DNA of 36,771 nucleotides, taken from NCBI GenBank assembly GCA_016177915.1, contig JACOUI010000012.1:1-36771 (forward strand), read 5' to 3'. Source of the stretch: Planctomycetia bacterium (GTDB taxonomy: Bacteria; Planctomycetota; Planctomycetia; Pirellulales; S012-138). The notes under the pieces were generated by a model that was not told the origin of the DNA, did not search any database, and saw nothing but the letters and a program-made list of their open reading frames with translations. A program made the translations under genes and the position numbers. This document shows positions 7,720 through 16,894 of this stretch, piece after piece. Numbering within the stretch: position 1 is the first letter of the stretch; every line of letters starts with the position of its first letter.

Positions 7720-8793
7720 TCACACCGTCTCGACCTTCCCCGACGCCGCCGAACGATAGGCCGCGTCCAGGAGCTCGACCGACCGCATGGCCGGCTCGCC
7801 GGGCGACCAGTTGACGTCGGTCTTGCCGGCGATGAGGTCGATGAAGTTGTGCGGCGGGCCGGAGCAATTGTAGCCGCCGGCCGAGGGATCGACGTCGACC
7901 GTCACGTGCTGGCCGTCGTGCCTGCGAAGGTGCGTCCTGGCCCGCTCGCAATCGACGAGCAGCATCCCCTCGCTGCCGAAGATGCGCAAGTCGACCTGAA
8001 ACGCTTGGTCCGCCGGGACCGTGCCTGCGCCGCTGATCGTGCCGATCGGCCCGCCCTCGAGCCGCACGGAAATCGCGTCGTAGAGATCGACGCGCGCCCC
8101 CGGCGCGGACATCAGGCAGTAGACGCTTTGCGCCGCCAGTCCCGTCAGCCAGAACAGCATGCCCGACGAGTGCGAAATCTGCGCGTGGCCGTAGCCGCCG
8201 CCAGCGACCTGGGGATCGGCCCAGGTGGCGCTGTCCGGCTCGAAGAGGTTCTTTCCCGACTGGCCGCTGACCTCGTCCACCTTCATCGGCTGGCCGGAGA
8301 GGAGCGCCCGGATCGGCGAGGCCATGTGGCAGAGCACGTATTCGACCGTGCCCACCGCCCCGCGCTGCATGAGGCGCCGGGCTTCCTGGATGAAGGGGTG
8401 ATAGTGCCAGCCGTAGGGGATGAGGAGGTGGACGTTCTTTTGCTTTGCCAGGGCGACCAATTCGCGGGCGTGCGCGGCGCGGGTGGCAAAGGGCTTTTCG
8501 CACATCACGTGGAGGCCGCGCTCCAGGGCCGCTTTGGCGTGCTCATGGTGGAGCGTGTGGGGCGAGGAGACGACGACGGCGTCCAGCTCGCAGCGCGCAA
8601 GCAGCTCGCGATAATCCTCGGTGGCGAAGCGGAAGCCAAACCGCTCCTGGACCTGCCTGAGTTCGTCCTTGCCGAGGCGGCAGACGCCGGCCATTTCGAC
8701 GTCGTCGCGCGCCGCCAGGAGCGGCATGTGGTTGCTGGCGGCCCACCACCCGGCGCCGATGAAGCCGAGACGGATTTTTCGTGTCGTCGGCAT
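7720..8793 (-). CDS. Gfo/Idh/MocA family oxidoreductase
   Basis: This is a 357-residue NAD(P)-dependent sugar or cyclitol dehydrogenase. The Rossmann motif is GFIGAGWWA (10-18), the family's EKP motif is at 99-101 in MCEKPFA, and the C-terminal substrate domain carries GGGYGHAQISHSSG (198-211) where an Asp or His usually serves in catalysis. There is no Tat or Sec signal, unlike many planctomycete paralogs, so it is probably cytoplasmic. The gene is 68 bases upstream of the methylase on the same strand, but nothing links their roles. Planctomycetes carry many members; the substrate cannot be inferred. Confidence 0.92.
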   Translation of the reverse strand: MPTTRKIRLGFIGAGWWAASNHMPLLAARDDVEMAGVCRLGKDELRQVQERFGFRFATEDYRELLARCELDAVVVSSPHTLHHEHAKAALERGLHVMCEKPFATRAAHARELVALAKQKNVHLLIPYGWHYHPFIQEARRLMQRGAVGTVEYVLCHMASPIRALLSGQPMKVDEVSGQSGKNLFEPDSATWADPQVAGGGYGHAQISHSSGMLFWLTGLAAQSVYCLMSAPGARVDLYDAISVRLEGGPIGTISGAGTVPADQAFQVDLRIFGSEGMLLVDCERARTHLRRHDGQHVTVDVDPSAGGYNCSGPPHNFIDLIAGKTDVNWSPGEPAMRSVELLDAAYRSAASGKVETV

Positions 8794-8861
8794 TTTTCAG
8801 CCTCGTTCGTGAGGCCTGTGGTGTTTCTGCCTTCGGCAAACGCACGTCCTTGTTGCGGTCG

Positions 8862-9743
8862 CTAGTACGTGAGCAGAAGTCGGTCCGCTACGACCTCTCC
8901 CTCCAGCGTCTTGCCTCCCATCTGAAACCTCCGCAACATGGACCTCCCGCAGGTGACGAACACTTCGCGCTCAAACAGGCGCGGGGGGATGCGGACATTG
9001 CACACGCGATTCCCGGACCGCTTTGTGCCGTCGATGCTCAGCGCCACAAATACGCCTCGCGCCTTGCACTGTGCGATGGCCTCGAAAAGCTCCTCCAGGC
9101 GAAATCGCTGGGCGCCGTACAGGATGCTTTGTGTCTCCTTGTACGGCGGGTCGCAATAGACAAGGTCGCCGCGCCGCGCCGCCTTCATCGCCTCGGTGTA
9201 GTCCATCACGCAAAACTCGGCGCCCTTGGTGCGCCGATGCCAGTCATCGACTCGTTTTGAGAATGCGGCCGGCGAGATCGGCGAGTGCGCGCCACAAGGG
9301 GTCGACATGAAGCCGTCGGCCATGCGGAAGCGAACGACTCCCCCGTAGCACGAGCGGCAGAGAAACAACAAATCGGCCGCATTTGCGGCGTCGTTGTACC
9401 GGGCCTTGATCCGTTCGTACGCCTCCACCTTGTCGCCGTTTGCGAACGTATGCCAGCGGTCTTTGTACCACCGCTTCAGCATTTCCGCATCGGCGTGGAG
9501 CGTCTGCCAAATCTCCATCAGTGGCTGAAAAGCGTCGGACGCAACCGCCCGCGCGGGGGCCAAAGTTCCAAGCACGGCGCCGCTGCCCAGAAACGGCTCA
9601 AAGTAGCGCTCAAACCGCGCGGGAAAGAACGACACAATTTCATGCGCGAACCGTTGCTTGCTGCCGACCCACTTGAGCAACTGGGCTCGGAAGGGTCGGA
9701 CTTCCGTGCGGGATCCGTTCTCAAATTGAAGAAGTCGCTGCAT
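8862..9743 (-). CDS. DNA N6-adenine methyltransferase, D12 (Dam-like) class
   Basis: This 293-residue enzyme would transfer methyl from S-adenosylmethionine to adenine N6. It has the D12 motif order: LLKWVGSK (22-29), the AdoMet-binding FLGSGAV (51-57), and the catalytic DPPY (198-201) in VYCDPPYKE. I chose ATG 9743 because the first motif then lies about 20 residues in, as in Dam; the frame is open to a TTG at 9809 with no ribosome site. No restriction endonuclease is next to it, so it appears to be an orphan methylase. Its recognition sequence, often GATC in this class, cannot be read from the protein alone. Confidence 0.88.
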   Translation of the reverse strand: MQRLLQFENGSRTEVRPFRAQLLKWVGSKQRFAHEIVSFFPARFERYFEPFLGSGAVLGTLAPARAVASDAFQPLMEIWQTLHADAEMLKRWYKDRWHTFANGDKVEAYERIKARYNDAANAADLLFLCRSCYGGVVRFRMADGFMSTPCGAHSPISPAAFSKRVDDWHRRTKGAEFCVMDYTEAMKAARRGDLVYCDPPYKETQSILYGAQRFRLEELFEAIAQCKARGVFVALSIDGTKRSGNRVCNVRIPPRLFEREVFVTCGRSMLRRFQMGGKTLEGEVVADRLLLTY

Positions 9744-9835
9744 TGTGAGAGGCAGAGCACGGGCCCAGCGGATCCCTGAGATCCCAAAACAGCCGGTCGC
9801 GGTCGCCAAGCAACGATCGTCGTGAAGTGACGGCG

Positions 9836-11101
9836 CTACGGCTGCGCCTTCCGTTCCTTCTCCAGCGCCTCGATCCGCGCCTTGAGCTTGGCGATTTCCT
9901 CGTCGCGCGAGCGCAGGTCCTGCCGCAGCTTCTCGATGAACGTGGCGAAGCGATTGACTTGCGTTTGCAAGAGCGTCAGCTCGTCCCGGTCCGCGGCTTG
10001 CGGTTCGCCGGCCGCCAGGTTGCGCGATTCCGGCCGCTCAATCTTCAGGCTCCGCACCAGGAGCTGCCCGTCCTTCAGGATCAGGTCGGTCGGGTCGACG
10101 ATCGCCCCGCCGCCCAGCGTGACCGCCACTTTGCTGTCCGCGCCGGCGCGGCGCATCACGAGCTCGATCCGGTCGCCGGGCTGCTTCTTCATCACCAGGG
10201 CCTGGAACTGGTACACGGCGCGGATCTTGAGGCCGTCCACTTCCAGCACTTCGTCGTTCACGCGGACGCCCGCCTTTTCCGCTGGGCCGCCGGCGACGAC
10301 GCGCTCGACCGTGACCTGCCCTTCCTTTTCGCCGGCCACCAGCGTCAGCCCGACCATCGGCCGTTGCTGATTGAGCACCACCAGCTTGCCGTCGCTCTTG
10401 GCGCGGAGCAGGCGCTGCACGTGCCCGACCGGCACGGCGTAGGTCCACTGGTTGCGATCGGTCGTGGCGGTCACGGCCACGATGCCCACCAGCCGGCCAG
10501 CGCGATCGACCACGGCGGCGCCGCTGGAGGTGTCCGTGGTGCGGACGTCGCATTGCAAGAGCGGCGGCAGGTGCGTTCCCGACAGCGTGCGGTCCACGCC
10601 GCCCAGGATGCCCTTGGAGACGGCAGGCTTCTCGAGGCCCGAGGCCGCAGCCGTCAGGATCGCGGCGCCGACCGAGGGCATCGACTCGGCCGGTTCCAGT
10701 CCCGCGGTCTTTTTCGTATCGATCTGAAGCAGGCTCAGGCCGGAGTACAGGTCGATCACCCGCACCTGCGCCTCGGCCTGGCCGCCGTCCGGGAGCGTGA
10801 CGCGGAACTGCGCGCTGGGCGGATACTGGCTGAACGTGACCAGCATGCCCTGCCCCAAGAGGACGCCCGACTGGACGATGATTTTTTGTGAGGGCGTTCT
10901 TTCCTTGCCAGGCGCGTCTGCCGGAGCCGCCTTGCTCGGATCGGCGTCGCGGCCGATTTCGATCCCGGAGACGCGCACCGTCACCGTGGCGGCAAAGAGC
11001 TTCTGGCTGATCTTCTCGCCGTCGACCTCTTGCGCCCGCGCCAGGCCGCAAAGGCCCAGAATCGAGAGGACGGCCGCGATCGAGCGACGCAACGTCATCA
11101 T
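9836..11101 (-). CDS. Secreted HtrA-like PDZ protein lacking the protease triad
   Basis: This 421-residue protein has a signal peptide (TLRRSIAAVLSILGLCGLARA), a trypsin-like beta-barrel domain, a PDZ domain (about 240-330, with GGPAEKAGVRVNDEVLEVDG) and a C-terminal coiled coil (last 60 residues, LRSRDEEIAKLKARIEALEKE). In the protease domain the usual TNxHV is replaced by VTFSQYP, the usual TDLAVL by SGLSLL, and GNSGGP by TSSGAAV, so His and Asp of the triad are gone although one Ser remains. It is probably a binding or chaperone protein outside the cytoplasm. Start ATG 11101 has GAGGCGG just upstream; a GTG 15 bases earlier is possible. Confidence 0.85.
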   Translation of the reverse strand: MMTLRRSIAAVLSILGLCGLARAQEVDGEKISQKLFAATVTVRVSGIEIGRDADPSKAAPADAPGKERTPSQKIIVQSGVLLGQGMLVTFSQYPPSAQFRVTLPDGGQAEAQVRVIDLYSGLSLLQIDTKKTAGLEPAESMPSVGAAILTAAASGLEKPAVSKGILGGVDRTLSGTHLPPLLQCDVRTTDTSSGAAVVDRAGRLVGIVAVTATTDRNQWTYAVPVGHVQRLLRAKSDGKLVVLNQQRPMVGLTLVAGEKEGQVTVERVVAGGPAEKAGVRVNDEVLEVDGLKIRAVYQFQALVMKKQPGDRIELVMRRAGADSKVAVTLGGGAIVDPTDLILKDGQLLVRSLKIERPESRNLAAGEPQAADRDELTLLQTQVNRFATFIEKLRQDLRSRDEEIAKLKARIEALEKERKAQP

Positions 11102-11149
11102 CTTCCGCCTCAGCACAAAGATCCAGCGCAGCGACGTTGCCGGCCGACG

Positions 11150-11734
11150 TCAGATTTCGACGCGGAGCGGAACGTCCTTCATCAGATCGAGCACGCCCTC
11201 TTGCTCGGCCCCGGATAGGTTCGAAAACACCGCCGCCGGCAGGCTGACGGGCACGACGGCGCCTTGGACGGTATCGTCAACGGCCGATGCACCTGGCGAG
11301 CCGGTCGAATGGTTGGTGTGGGCCGCCACGGCGGGCGCTACCGGCGTCCCCGATTCTCCGCTGTTGCGCCCGGCGCGATAGGCGACCTCGACGGCCATCG
11401 ACAGCCCGATGACGACGGCGGCCGCCGCGGCCGCAATTCGCAATCGCGCAAACCGGCCCGGCCGACGCCGAGCAGCCGCACGAACGGACTCGACGGCGCG
11501 TTGGGGGGCACTGGCCGGGTACTTCTCGCACAGCAGCCGGGACGCGTCGCCAAGTTGCTGCGCCAGCTCCGCCAGATCGTCGGGCAGTTGATCTTCGCTC
11601 ATGGAGTCGGCCGTCGTGTCGCGCGGTTGCGGCGCAGGCGGTGAGAGTCGTGCGCGGACGGCGAACCGGTCGCGACGGAGCTTTTCTCCGTCGTCCGCCG
11701 GCCACTCGCCGAAAATCCGCGGTTCAAACGGCAC
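11150..11734 (-). CDS. Single-pass membrane protein, probable anti-sigma factor
   Basis: This 194-residue protein is encoded directly after the ECF sigma factor. I chose GTG 11734: it overlaps the sigma stop codon by 11 bases and has GGAGG nine bases upstream. An internal ATG at 11602 would give 150 residues. Features are an acidic helical segment (SEDQLPDDLAELAQQLGDASRLL), a basic patch, one membrane span (IAAAAAAVVIGLSMAVEVAY) and a C-terminal region that should lie outside the membrane. No zinc-binding HxxxCxxC motif is visible, so it is not a classical ZAS anti-sigma factor. The role is inferred from gene order and topology. Confidence 0.65.
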   Translation of the reverse strand: MPFEPRIFGEWPADDGEKLRRDRFAVRARLSPPAPQPRDTTADSMSEDQLPDDLAELAQQLGDASRLLCEKYPASAPQRAVESVRAAARRRPGRFARLRIAAAAAAVVIGLSMAVEVAYRAGRNSGESGTPVAPAVAAHTNHSTGSPGASAVDDTVQGAVVPVSLPAAVFSNLSGAEQEGVLDLMKDVPLRVEI

Positions 11735-12287
11735 GCGAAACGTCCTCCCAGGCGTTGTCGGGAATCGTTCCCATCGCTTCGTCGTCACAGCCGGCCAGCT
11801 TCTCGCGGAGCGCCGCCAAGCCGTGGAAAATTCGCGACTTCACCGTTCCCAAAGGGCACGAAAGCACGAGGGCGATTTCGTCGTACCGCAGGTGCTCGCT
11901 GAAACGCAAGACGAGCGCCTGCCGCTGGCCGTCGGGTAGTTTGGCCACCTCGGCCCAGAGGCTCTTCTTCCATTCGGAGACTTCGATGGCCGTTTCGGCG
12001 GCGGGGAGCGTCCGCTCGCAGCCTTCGTTGTTCCACAGCACGCGCAGCTTCCACCTCCGCATGTTGTCGCGGCGGCGCCGGCGGCGCTCCAGGTTCAAAA
12101 GGATGCCGTACAGCCAGGTGTAAAGCTCGCTACGGCCCTCGTACTGATCGGGATGGCGGGCCAGGACGAGGAACGTCTCCTGCGCCAGGTCGTCGGCGTC
12201 CCAGGGACTGCCGGTCAGCACCAGCGCAGCCCGATGGAGCCGCGCGAAGTGCTGTCGCATCGCTTGTTCCACGTCGACCCGGCCCAC
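11724..12287 (-). CDS. ECF-type RNA polymerase sigma factor
   Basis: This is a 187-residue sigma-70 family factor with region 2 (HRAALVLTGSPWDADDLAQE, TFLVLARHPDQ, ELYTWLYGILLN) and region 4 (LPDGQRQALVLRFSEHLRYD, EIALVLSCPLGTVKSRIFHG). The open frame extends to 12692, but the upstream part is low-complexity and lacks homology; GTG 12287 has GGGAG six bases upstream and gives the usual ECF length. A run of six arginines lies between regions 2 and 4. It is coupled to the downstream membrane protein and could direct an envelope-stress regulon that includes the HtrA-like gene 48 bases further on, which is inference. Confidence 0.9.
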   Translation of the reverse strand: MGRVDVEQAMRQHFARLHRAALVLTGSPWDADDLAQETFLVLARHPDQYEGRSELYTWLYGILLNLERRRRRRDNMRRWKLRVLWNNEGCERTLPAAETAIEVSEWKKSLWAEVAKLPDGQRQALVLRFSEHLRYDEIALVLSCPLGTVKSRIFHGLAALREKLAGCDDEAMGTIPDNAWEDVSRAV

Positions 12288-12727
12288 GGCAAACTCCCAA
12301 GTCCCTGGCTTGCTGTCACGCGAACCCTTGGCCCGAGGGCGGCGTCTCGCGGCGCGAGACGGCTGCTGGCGCCCGACCATTGTAATCGTTTCGGCCGGGC
12401 CTGACCAACCAGCCCGCCTTTTGAATCGTAAATTATTTCTCCTTGTGAGTTTGGTGCCTTCTGACGCGGCAAAGTTCATTGCCCATCCAACGACGACCGT
12501 GCAAAGGCGGCGACTCCCGCGACGAACACCACCCGCCACCGACACTGTAAAAGGTGATTGACGTTGCCTTTGGGTTCCGATGAAAGGAATTGGCGAAGAA
12601 GGTGCGGTCGCGGAATCCTTGCGGCAGCACGACCTAAACCGAAACTGCGCTGTCACTTGCGAAGAAATGCTACACTTCCCGTCGTAGATCAAGAAACGGT
12701 TTCCGAGCTTGGCGACAGGGTGCTGAC
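12288..12727. other. Divergent promoter region between sigma factor and glycogen synthase
   Basis: This is a 440-base non-coding gap. The sigma gene should be read leftward from here and the alpha-glucan block rightward. Apart from the candidate -10 box at 12671-12676 I see no repeat, terminator or conserved small ORF. Base composition is less GC-rich than in the flanking genes. Confidence 0.5.
12671..12676 (+). promoter_or_regulatory. Candidate -10 box (TACACT) of the alpha-glucan block
   Basis: The sequence TGCTACACTTCCC carries an extended -10 (TGnTACACT), 51 bases before the GTG of the glycogen synthase gene. A weak -35 (CTGTCA) is about 15 bases upstream. It shares GCTACACTTC with the candidate box before the hook/rod gene. 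Confidence 0.4.
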
Positions 12728-14215
12728 GTGCATGTAGTTCTCGCGACGGCCGAGGCGGCCCCTCTGGCTCAAACCGGGATTCTGGGCGACGTCTGCGCCA
12801 GCTTGGCCACGGAACTTCACCGCGCCGGGCACCATGCCAGCATCGTCATGCCAGCCTTTCGCTCGGCACTCGAATCGGGTCTGGAAATCGCGCGGACCGA
12901 GGCAGAGTTGTCTGTCGCGATCGGCAGCAAGAATGTGACGGGGCGCCTGCTCCGCAGCCGGCTCCCGCAGGCCGATGTGCCCGTTTACCTCATCGAGCAA
13001 GACGACTACTTCAACCGACCGGGGCTGTACCTCGATCGCGACGGCCGGGACTACAAGGACAACTGCGAGCGGTTCACGTTCTTTTGCCGCGCCGCGATGC
13101 AGGCGCTGCCGCATCTGGAGCCGGAAGTCGATGTGCTGCACGCCCACGACTGGCCGGCCGGCCTGATGCCGGCCTATCTGGCGGCGGAATTCCGCCATTT
13201 GCCGGGTTATGGGCAGATCGTGTCCCTTTTCACCGTGCACCACGCCGCGATGCAGGGGAACTTCTGGCACTGGGACATGCTGCTCACCGGCCTGGACTGG
13301 AAATACTTCAACTGGCAGCAAATGGAGTTCTTCGGCAACCTCAGCCTCTTGAAGACGGGCATTGTGTTTGCCGACGCCGTGACCACCGTCAGTCCGACGT
13401 ACGCGCAGGAAATCCAGTCGGCGCCGTTGGGTTGTGGGTTGGAAGGTGTGTTCCGTCATCGCCGCGACGTGCTGGCGGGCATCTGCCATGGAATCGACGA
13501 TCGGCTCTGGGACCCGAAAACGTCGCCCCACTTGCCCGCCGGCTTTTCGGCGGACGACCCGTCGGGTAAGGAGCGGTGCAAGGCCGCGGTGCAGCCCGAG
13601 CTGGGGTTGCCGGCGCGGGCCGACGTGCCCCTTGTCGCCCTGGCCGGCCCGATGTCCAAGGAAGCCGGCAGCGACCTGGCCGCGGCGCTAATTGCGCAGT
13701 GGTGCGAGAGCTTCGACGTGCAGTGGGCGATCGTTCCGTCCGCCGTGGGACAATATGGTCGTCAGTTCGACGAGCTGGCCCAGCAACACGCCCAGCGCGT
13801 CGCCGTTCGCAACGCCGCACCGGATCTGCTGCACCGCGTCCTGGCCGGAAGCGACCTGCTCTTGCTCCCCAGCCGCTGCGAGCCGTGCGGCCAGTTGCAG
13901 CTTTGTGCGATGCGCTACGGCGCGGTCCCCGTCGCCCGAGCGACCGGGGGGCTGATCGACACCATCGCCGATGCCGCGCCCGCGGCACTTGCGGAAGGAA
14001 CGGCCACGGGGTTTCTCTTCCCGGACGACAGCGTGACGTCGATCGCCCAGGCGCTCAAGCGGGCCTGCACAATGTACCGGCAGGACGCACGAACGTGGCG
14101 GTCGCTTGTGACGGCAGGTATGTCCCGCGACTCCTCCTGGCGGCGTAGTGCCCAAAAGTACATCGACGTCTACACGCGCACGCTGGCCCAGCGTCGACAG
14201 GAAGTGGCGATTTGA
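12728..14215 (+). CDS. glgA: GT5 glycogen synthase-like protein with altered ADP-glucose site
   Basis: This 495-residue protein has the full two-Rossmann GT5 layout: EAAPLAQTGILGDV (10-22), LHAHDWPAGL (137-146), TVHHAAMQG, GICHGIDDRLWDP (251-263), SRCEPCGQLQLCAMRYG (382-398), TGGLIDT. GlgA extends alpha-1,4-glucan from ADP-glucose. Here, however, the KxGG motif that binds the nucleotide sugar reads QTGI (Gln15 instead of Lys), and the usual SRLxxQKG reads GPMSKEAG (307-314), which by alignment replaces the phosphate-binding Arg and Lys with Pro308 and Ala313. The acceptor-side EPCG is kept. It starts at GTG. It precedes a GH57 enzyme, so the pair may still act in glycogen handling. Confidence 0.82.
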   Translation: MHVVLATAEAAPLAQTGILGDVCASLATELHRAGHHASIVMPAFRSALESGLEIARTEAELSVAIGSKNVTGRLLRSRLPQADVPVYLIEQDDYFNRPGLYLDRDGRDYKDNCERFTFFCRAAMQALPHLEPEVDVLHAHDWPAGLMPAYLAAEFRHLPGYGQIVSLFTVHHAAMQGNFWHWDMLLTGLDWKYFNWQQMEFFGNLSLLKTGIVFADAVTTVSPTYAQEIQSAPLGCGLEGVFRHRRDVLAGICHGIDDRLWDPKTSPHLPAGFSADDPSGKERCKAAVQPELGLPARADVPLVALAGPMSKEAGSDLAAALIAQWCESFDVQWAIVPSAVGQYGRQFDELAQQHAQRVAVRNAAPDLLHRVLAGSDLLLLPSRCEPCGQLQLCAMRYGAVPVARATGGLIDTIADAAPAALAEGTATGFLFPDDSVTSIAQALKRACTMYRQDARTWRSLVTAGMSRDSSWRRSAQKYIDVYTRTLAQRRQEVAI

Positions 14216-14369
14216 CCGCGGGCCTTGCCTCGCAAAAGAAAGCGCGACTGCCATTGCCATCCCGGCCGCATTCGTAACAATTCGAGGAGCAAAGGACCCG
14301 GCAAGAACGGCCTGATTCAAGAAACGCCGCCAGGTTGTCCGCGCCGTGCGTCCCAAGGACGGAACGAAC

Positions 14370-16550
14370 ATGCCCCATACGATCCGCTTTGCCCTGGCGA
14401 TCCACAATCACCAGCCGGTTGGCAACTTCGACGGCGTATTTCAGCAGGCCTACGACGACAGCTACCGGCCCTTCCTGGATGTCTTCGAGCGCTACGCCGG
14501 CATCAAGCTCTCGCTGCACGTGAGCGGGCCGCTGGCCGAGTGGCTCGACCGCCATCATCCGGATTACCTGGACCGCCTCGCCGACCTGGTACACCAGGAC
14601 CGGTTGGAGATCCTCGGTGGGGCCTTTTATGAGCCGATCCTGACGATGGTGCCGCCCCAGGACCGCGTCGGGCAGGTCCGCGCCTACAGCGATTGGCTCA
14701 GGCGCAGGCTGGGCGCGGAGATTCGCGGCCTGTGGATCCCCGAGCGCGTCTGGGAACAGTCGCTCGTCTCCGACCTGGCCACGGCCGGAATGCAGTACAC
14801 AGTGCTGGACGACTTCCATTTCAAGGCGGCCGGGCTCACGACCGACGACCTGACCGGCTACTTCATCACGGAGGACAACGGACAACTTTTGTCGGTCTTT
14901 CCCGGCAGCGAGCGGCTCCGCTACACGATGCCCTTTGCCGATCCCGACCAGACGATCGACTGCCTTCGTCAGATCGCCGAGCGCCGCCAGAGCGCGGTGA
15001 TCGTGTTCGGCGACGACGGCGAGAAATTCGGCACCTGGCCCGAGACGAAGAAGCACGTCTACGACGACGGCTGGCTGGCGCGGTTTTTCGACGCGCTGTC
15101 GGCCAACCGCGAGTGGATTCAGGTGACGACGCTGGCCGAGGCGATCGACAACGTCCCGCCGGCCGGAAAGGTCTACCTGCCCGATTGTAGCTACCGGGAG
15201 ATGACCGAGTGGGTGCTGCCGGTCGAGCGGCTTTCCGAGTACGAGCGCGTGCGGCACGAATTGGAGCACGACCCGCGCTGGCCGGCCATTTCCCAGTTCG
15301 TTCGCGGCGGCAACTGGCGCAACTACAAGGTCAAGTACCCCGAAGCCAACGAAATGTACTGCCGCATGCTTCAGGTGAGCCAGCGCGTGCAGGAGCTTTC
15401 GCAGTCGGGCCAGGTCGATGCGGAGCTGCTCGAGCAGGCGCGGATGGAGCTGTACCGCGGGCAGTGCAACTGTGCGTACTGGCACGGGGCCTTCGGCGGC
15501 ATCTACCTGCCGCACCTCCGCAACGCCGTCTACCAGCACTTGATCGCGGCCGACAACTTGCTGGAGGAGGCCGCCGTCCGCCAGTCCCCGTTCGTCGAGG
15601 ACCGCTTCGCCGACTTCAACCTCGACGCCCGCAAGGAAATCCTGCTGGCCAACGACAAGCTGCTGGCTTTCCTTTCGCCGCGGGAAGGCGGCGAGCTGTA
15701 TGAGCTGGACGTGCGGGCGATCCGTCACAACCTGTTGGCGACGCTCGCCCGGCGGCCCGAAGCCTACCACCGCAAGGTGCTGGCCGGCGCTCAGCAGGCC
15801 CGCGGCGAGGTGGCCAGCATCCACGAGCGGATCGTCTTCAAGCAGCCCGGTCTGGACGAGCGCTTGCAGTACGACGCTTATCCTCGCAAGAGCCTGCTGG
15901 ATCACTTCTATGACAACGACGTGACGCTGGCGGCCGTCGCCCGCGGCGACGCCCCCGAGCGAGGCGATTTCATCCGCGGGGTCTACGAGGCCCGCGTCCG
16001 GCGGGCGCCCGACCGGGCCCAGGCGGTGCTGTCTCGCGCCGGCAGCGTCGGCGAGCGCGCGGTCCGCATCACGAAGGCCGTCGTCCTGGAAGCAGGCGGC
16101 TCGAAGCTGCAAGTTGCTTACGCCCTCGAGGACTTGCCGCAAGAGCCGCTGCATTTCGCCGTCGAGCTGAACTTCGCCGGGCTGCCGGCCGGGGCCGACG
16201 ACCGGTATTTCTACGACACGGTGCGCGGGCGGCTGGGGCAGCTCGGCACGTGGCTCGACCTGGCAAATGCCGTGGACCTGAACCTTGTCGATCAGTGGCT
16301 GGGGATCGACGTGGGGCTGAAGTTCTCGCGCCAAAGCGGCGTCTGGGCCTTCCCCGTCGAGACCGTCAGCCAATCGGAGGGGGGCTTCGAGTTGGTACAC
16401 CAGTCGGTTGCCGTCGTGCCGCACTGGATCGTCACGCCTGACGCTACGGGCCAGTGGCGCGTGACCATTCAGCTTGACATCGACACGTCGCAGGCGGCCG
16501 CCCGCGTCGAACAGGCTGGCCGCGCTCAAACGGCCGTCGTCTCGGCGCCG
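14370..16550 (+). CDS. GH57 alpha-amylase / 4-alpha-glucanotransferase
   Basis: This 727-residue protein belongs to glycoside hydrolase family 57. The N-terminal barrel shows IHNHQPVGNF (11-20), GGAFYEPILTM (83-93), the nucleophile region LWIPERVWE with Glu125, and GDDGEKFG (214-221) holding the acid/base Asp (215 or 216; Asp214 in the Thermococcus litoralis enzyme). The later half fits the DUF1925/DUF1926 beta-sandwich of 4-alpha-glucanotransferases. It would hydrolyse or transfer alpha-1,4-glucan chains. ATG 14370 is chosen because of AAGGAC upstream and the motif spacing. It lies 154 bases after the glycogen synthase gene, probably in one unit. No signal peptide is present, so it is cytoplasmic. 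Confidence 0.9.
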
Positions 16551-16553
16551 TAG

Positions 16554-16894
16554 CGAGTCCGCCGTTGGTAGTGGCCGGATTCATCCGGTCACTACGAACA
16601 GGCGCGACTACTCACGGCGCTTTTCTGTAAAACCCTCTCGCCTGTGGTGTCGATGTTCCGGCAGGCGGAGGCCCTGAGTCGGCGCCCGGTTCGCGCCTGC
16701 TTGCGAGACTCTGGCGAAAGCGCCTCAAGCGCCGGTCGCAGCGAGTCTGACGTTTGCGCCGATTTTGCGGACGAGCCGTCGCGCAAGGCGGCGCGGAGAC
16801 GACCGATCGTCGCGCGTCCTATAGTTGCCCGAAGGCGGTTCTCGGGACCGCCTGAAGGCGGGACTCCAACCTTCGCCGGCCCCAGGCGAAACGT
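16554..16894. other. Intergenic region upstream of fliD
   Basis: This is a 341-base gap. It contains a palindromic repeat of family B (16568-16595) and a second small inverted repeat, AGGCGGT/ACCGCCT (16833-16839 and 16847-16853), followed by TGAAGGCGGGACTCCAAC. I see no convincing sigma-28 or sigma-54 promoter and no ORF with coding character. Confidence 0.5.
16568..16595. repeat. Palindromic intergenic repeat, family B copy 1
   Basis: The element has 13-base arms, GTAGTGGCCGGAT and ATCCGGTCACTAC, around a TC centre, with one mismatch between arms, followed by GAAC. Three more copies or half copies lie before nuoM (29350-29466). Confidence 0.8.

Noticed and set aside
8862..9743. Restriction-modification system around the D12 methylase
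   Set aside because: No endonuclease-like gene is adjacent; neighbours are an oxidoreductase and an HtrA-like protein.
12288..12692. N-terminal extension of the ECF sigma factor
   Set aside because: The added 135 residues have no sigma homology, are poor in coding character, and the GTG at 12287 has a good ribosome site and gives the normal length.
14055..16529. Long reverse-strand open frame of 824 codons opposite the GH57 gene
   Set aside because: It is a mirror of a strongly coding gene in high-GC DNA. Its translation is rich in Arg, His, Val and Gly without domains, while the forward frame has clear GH57 motifs.
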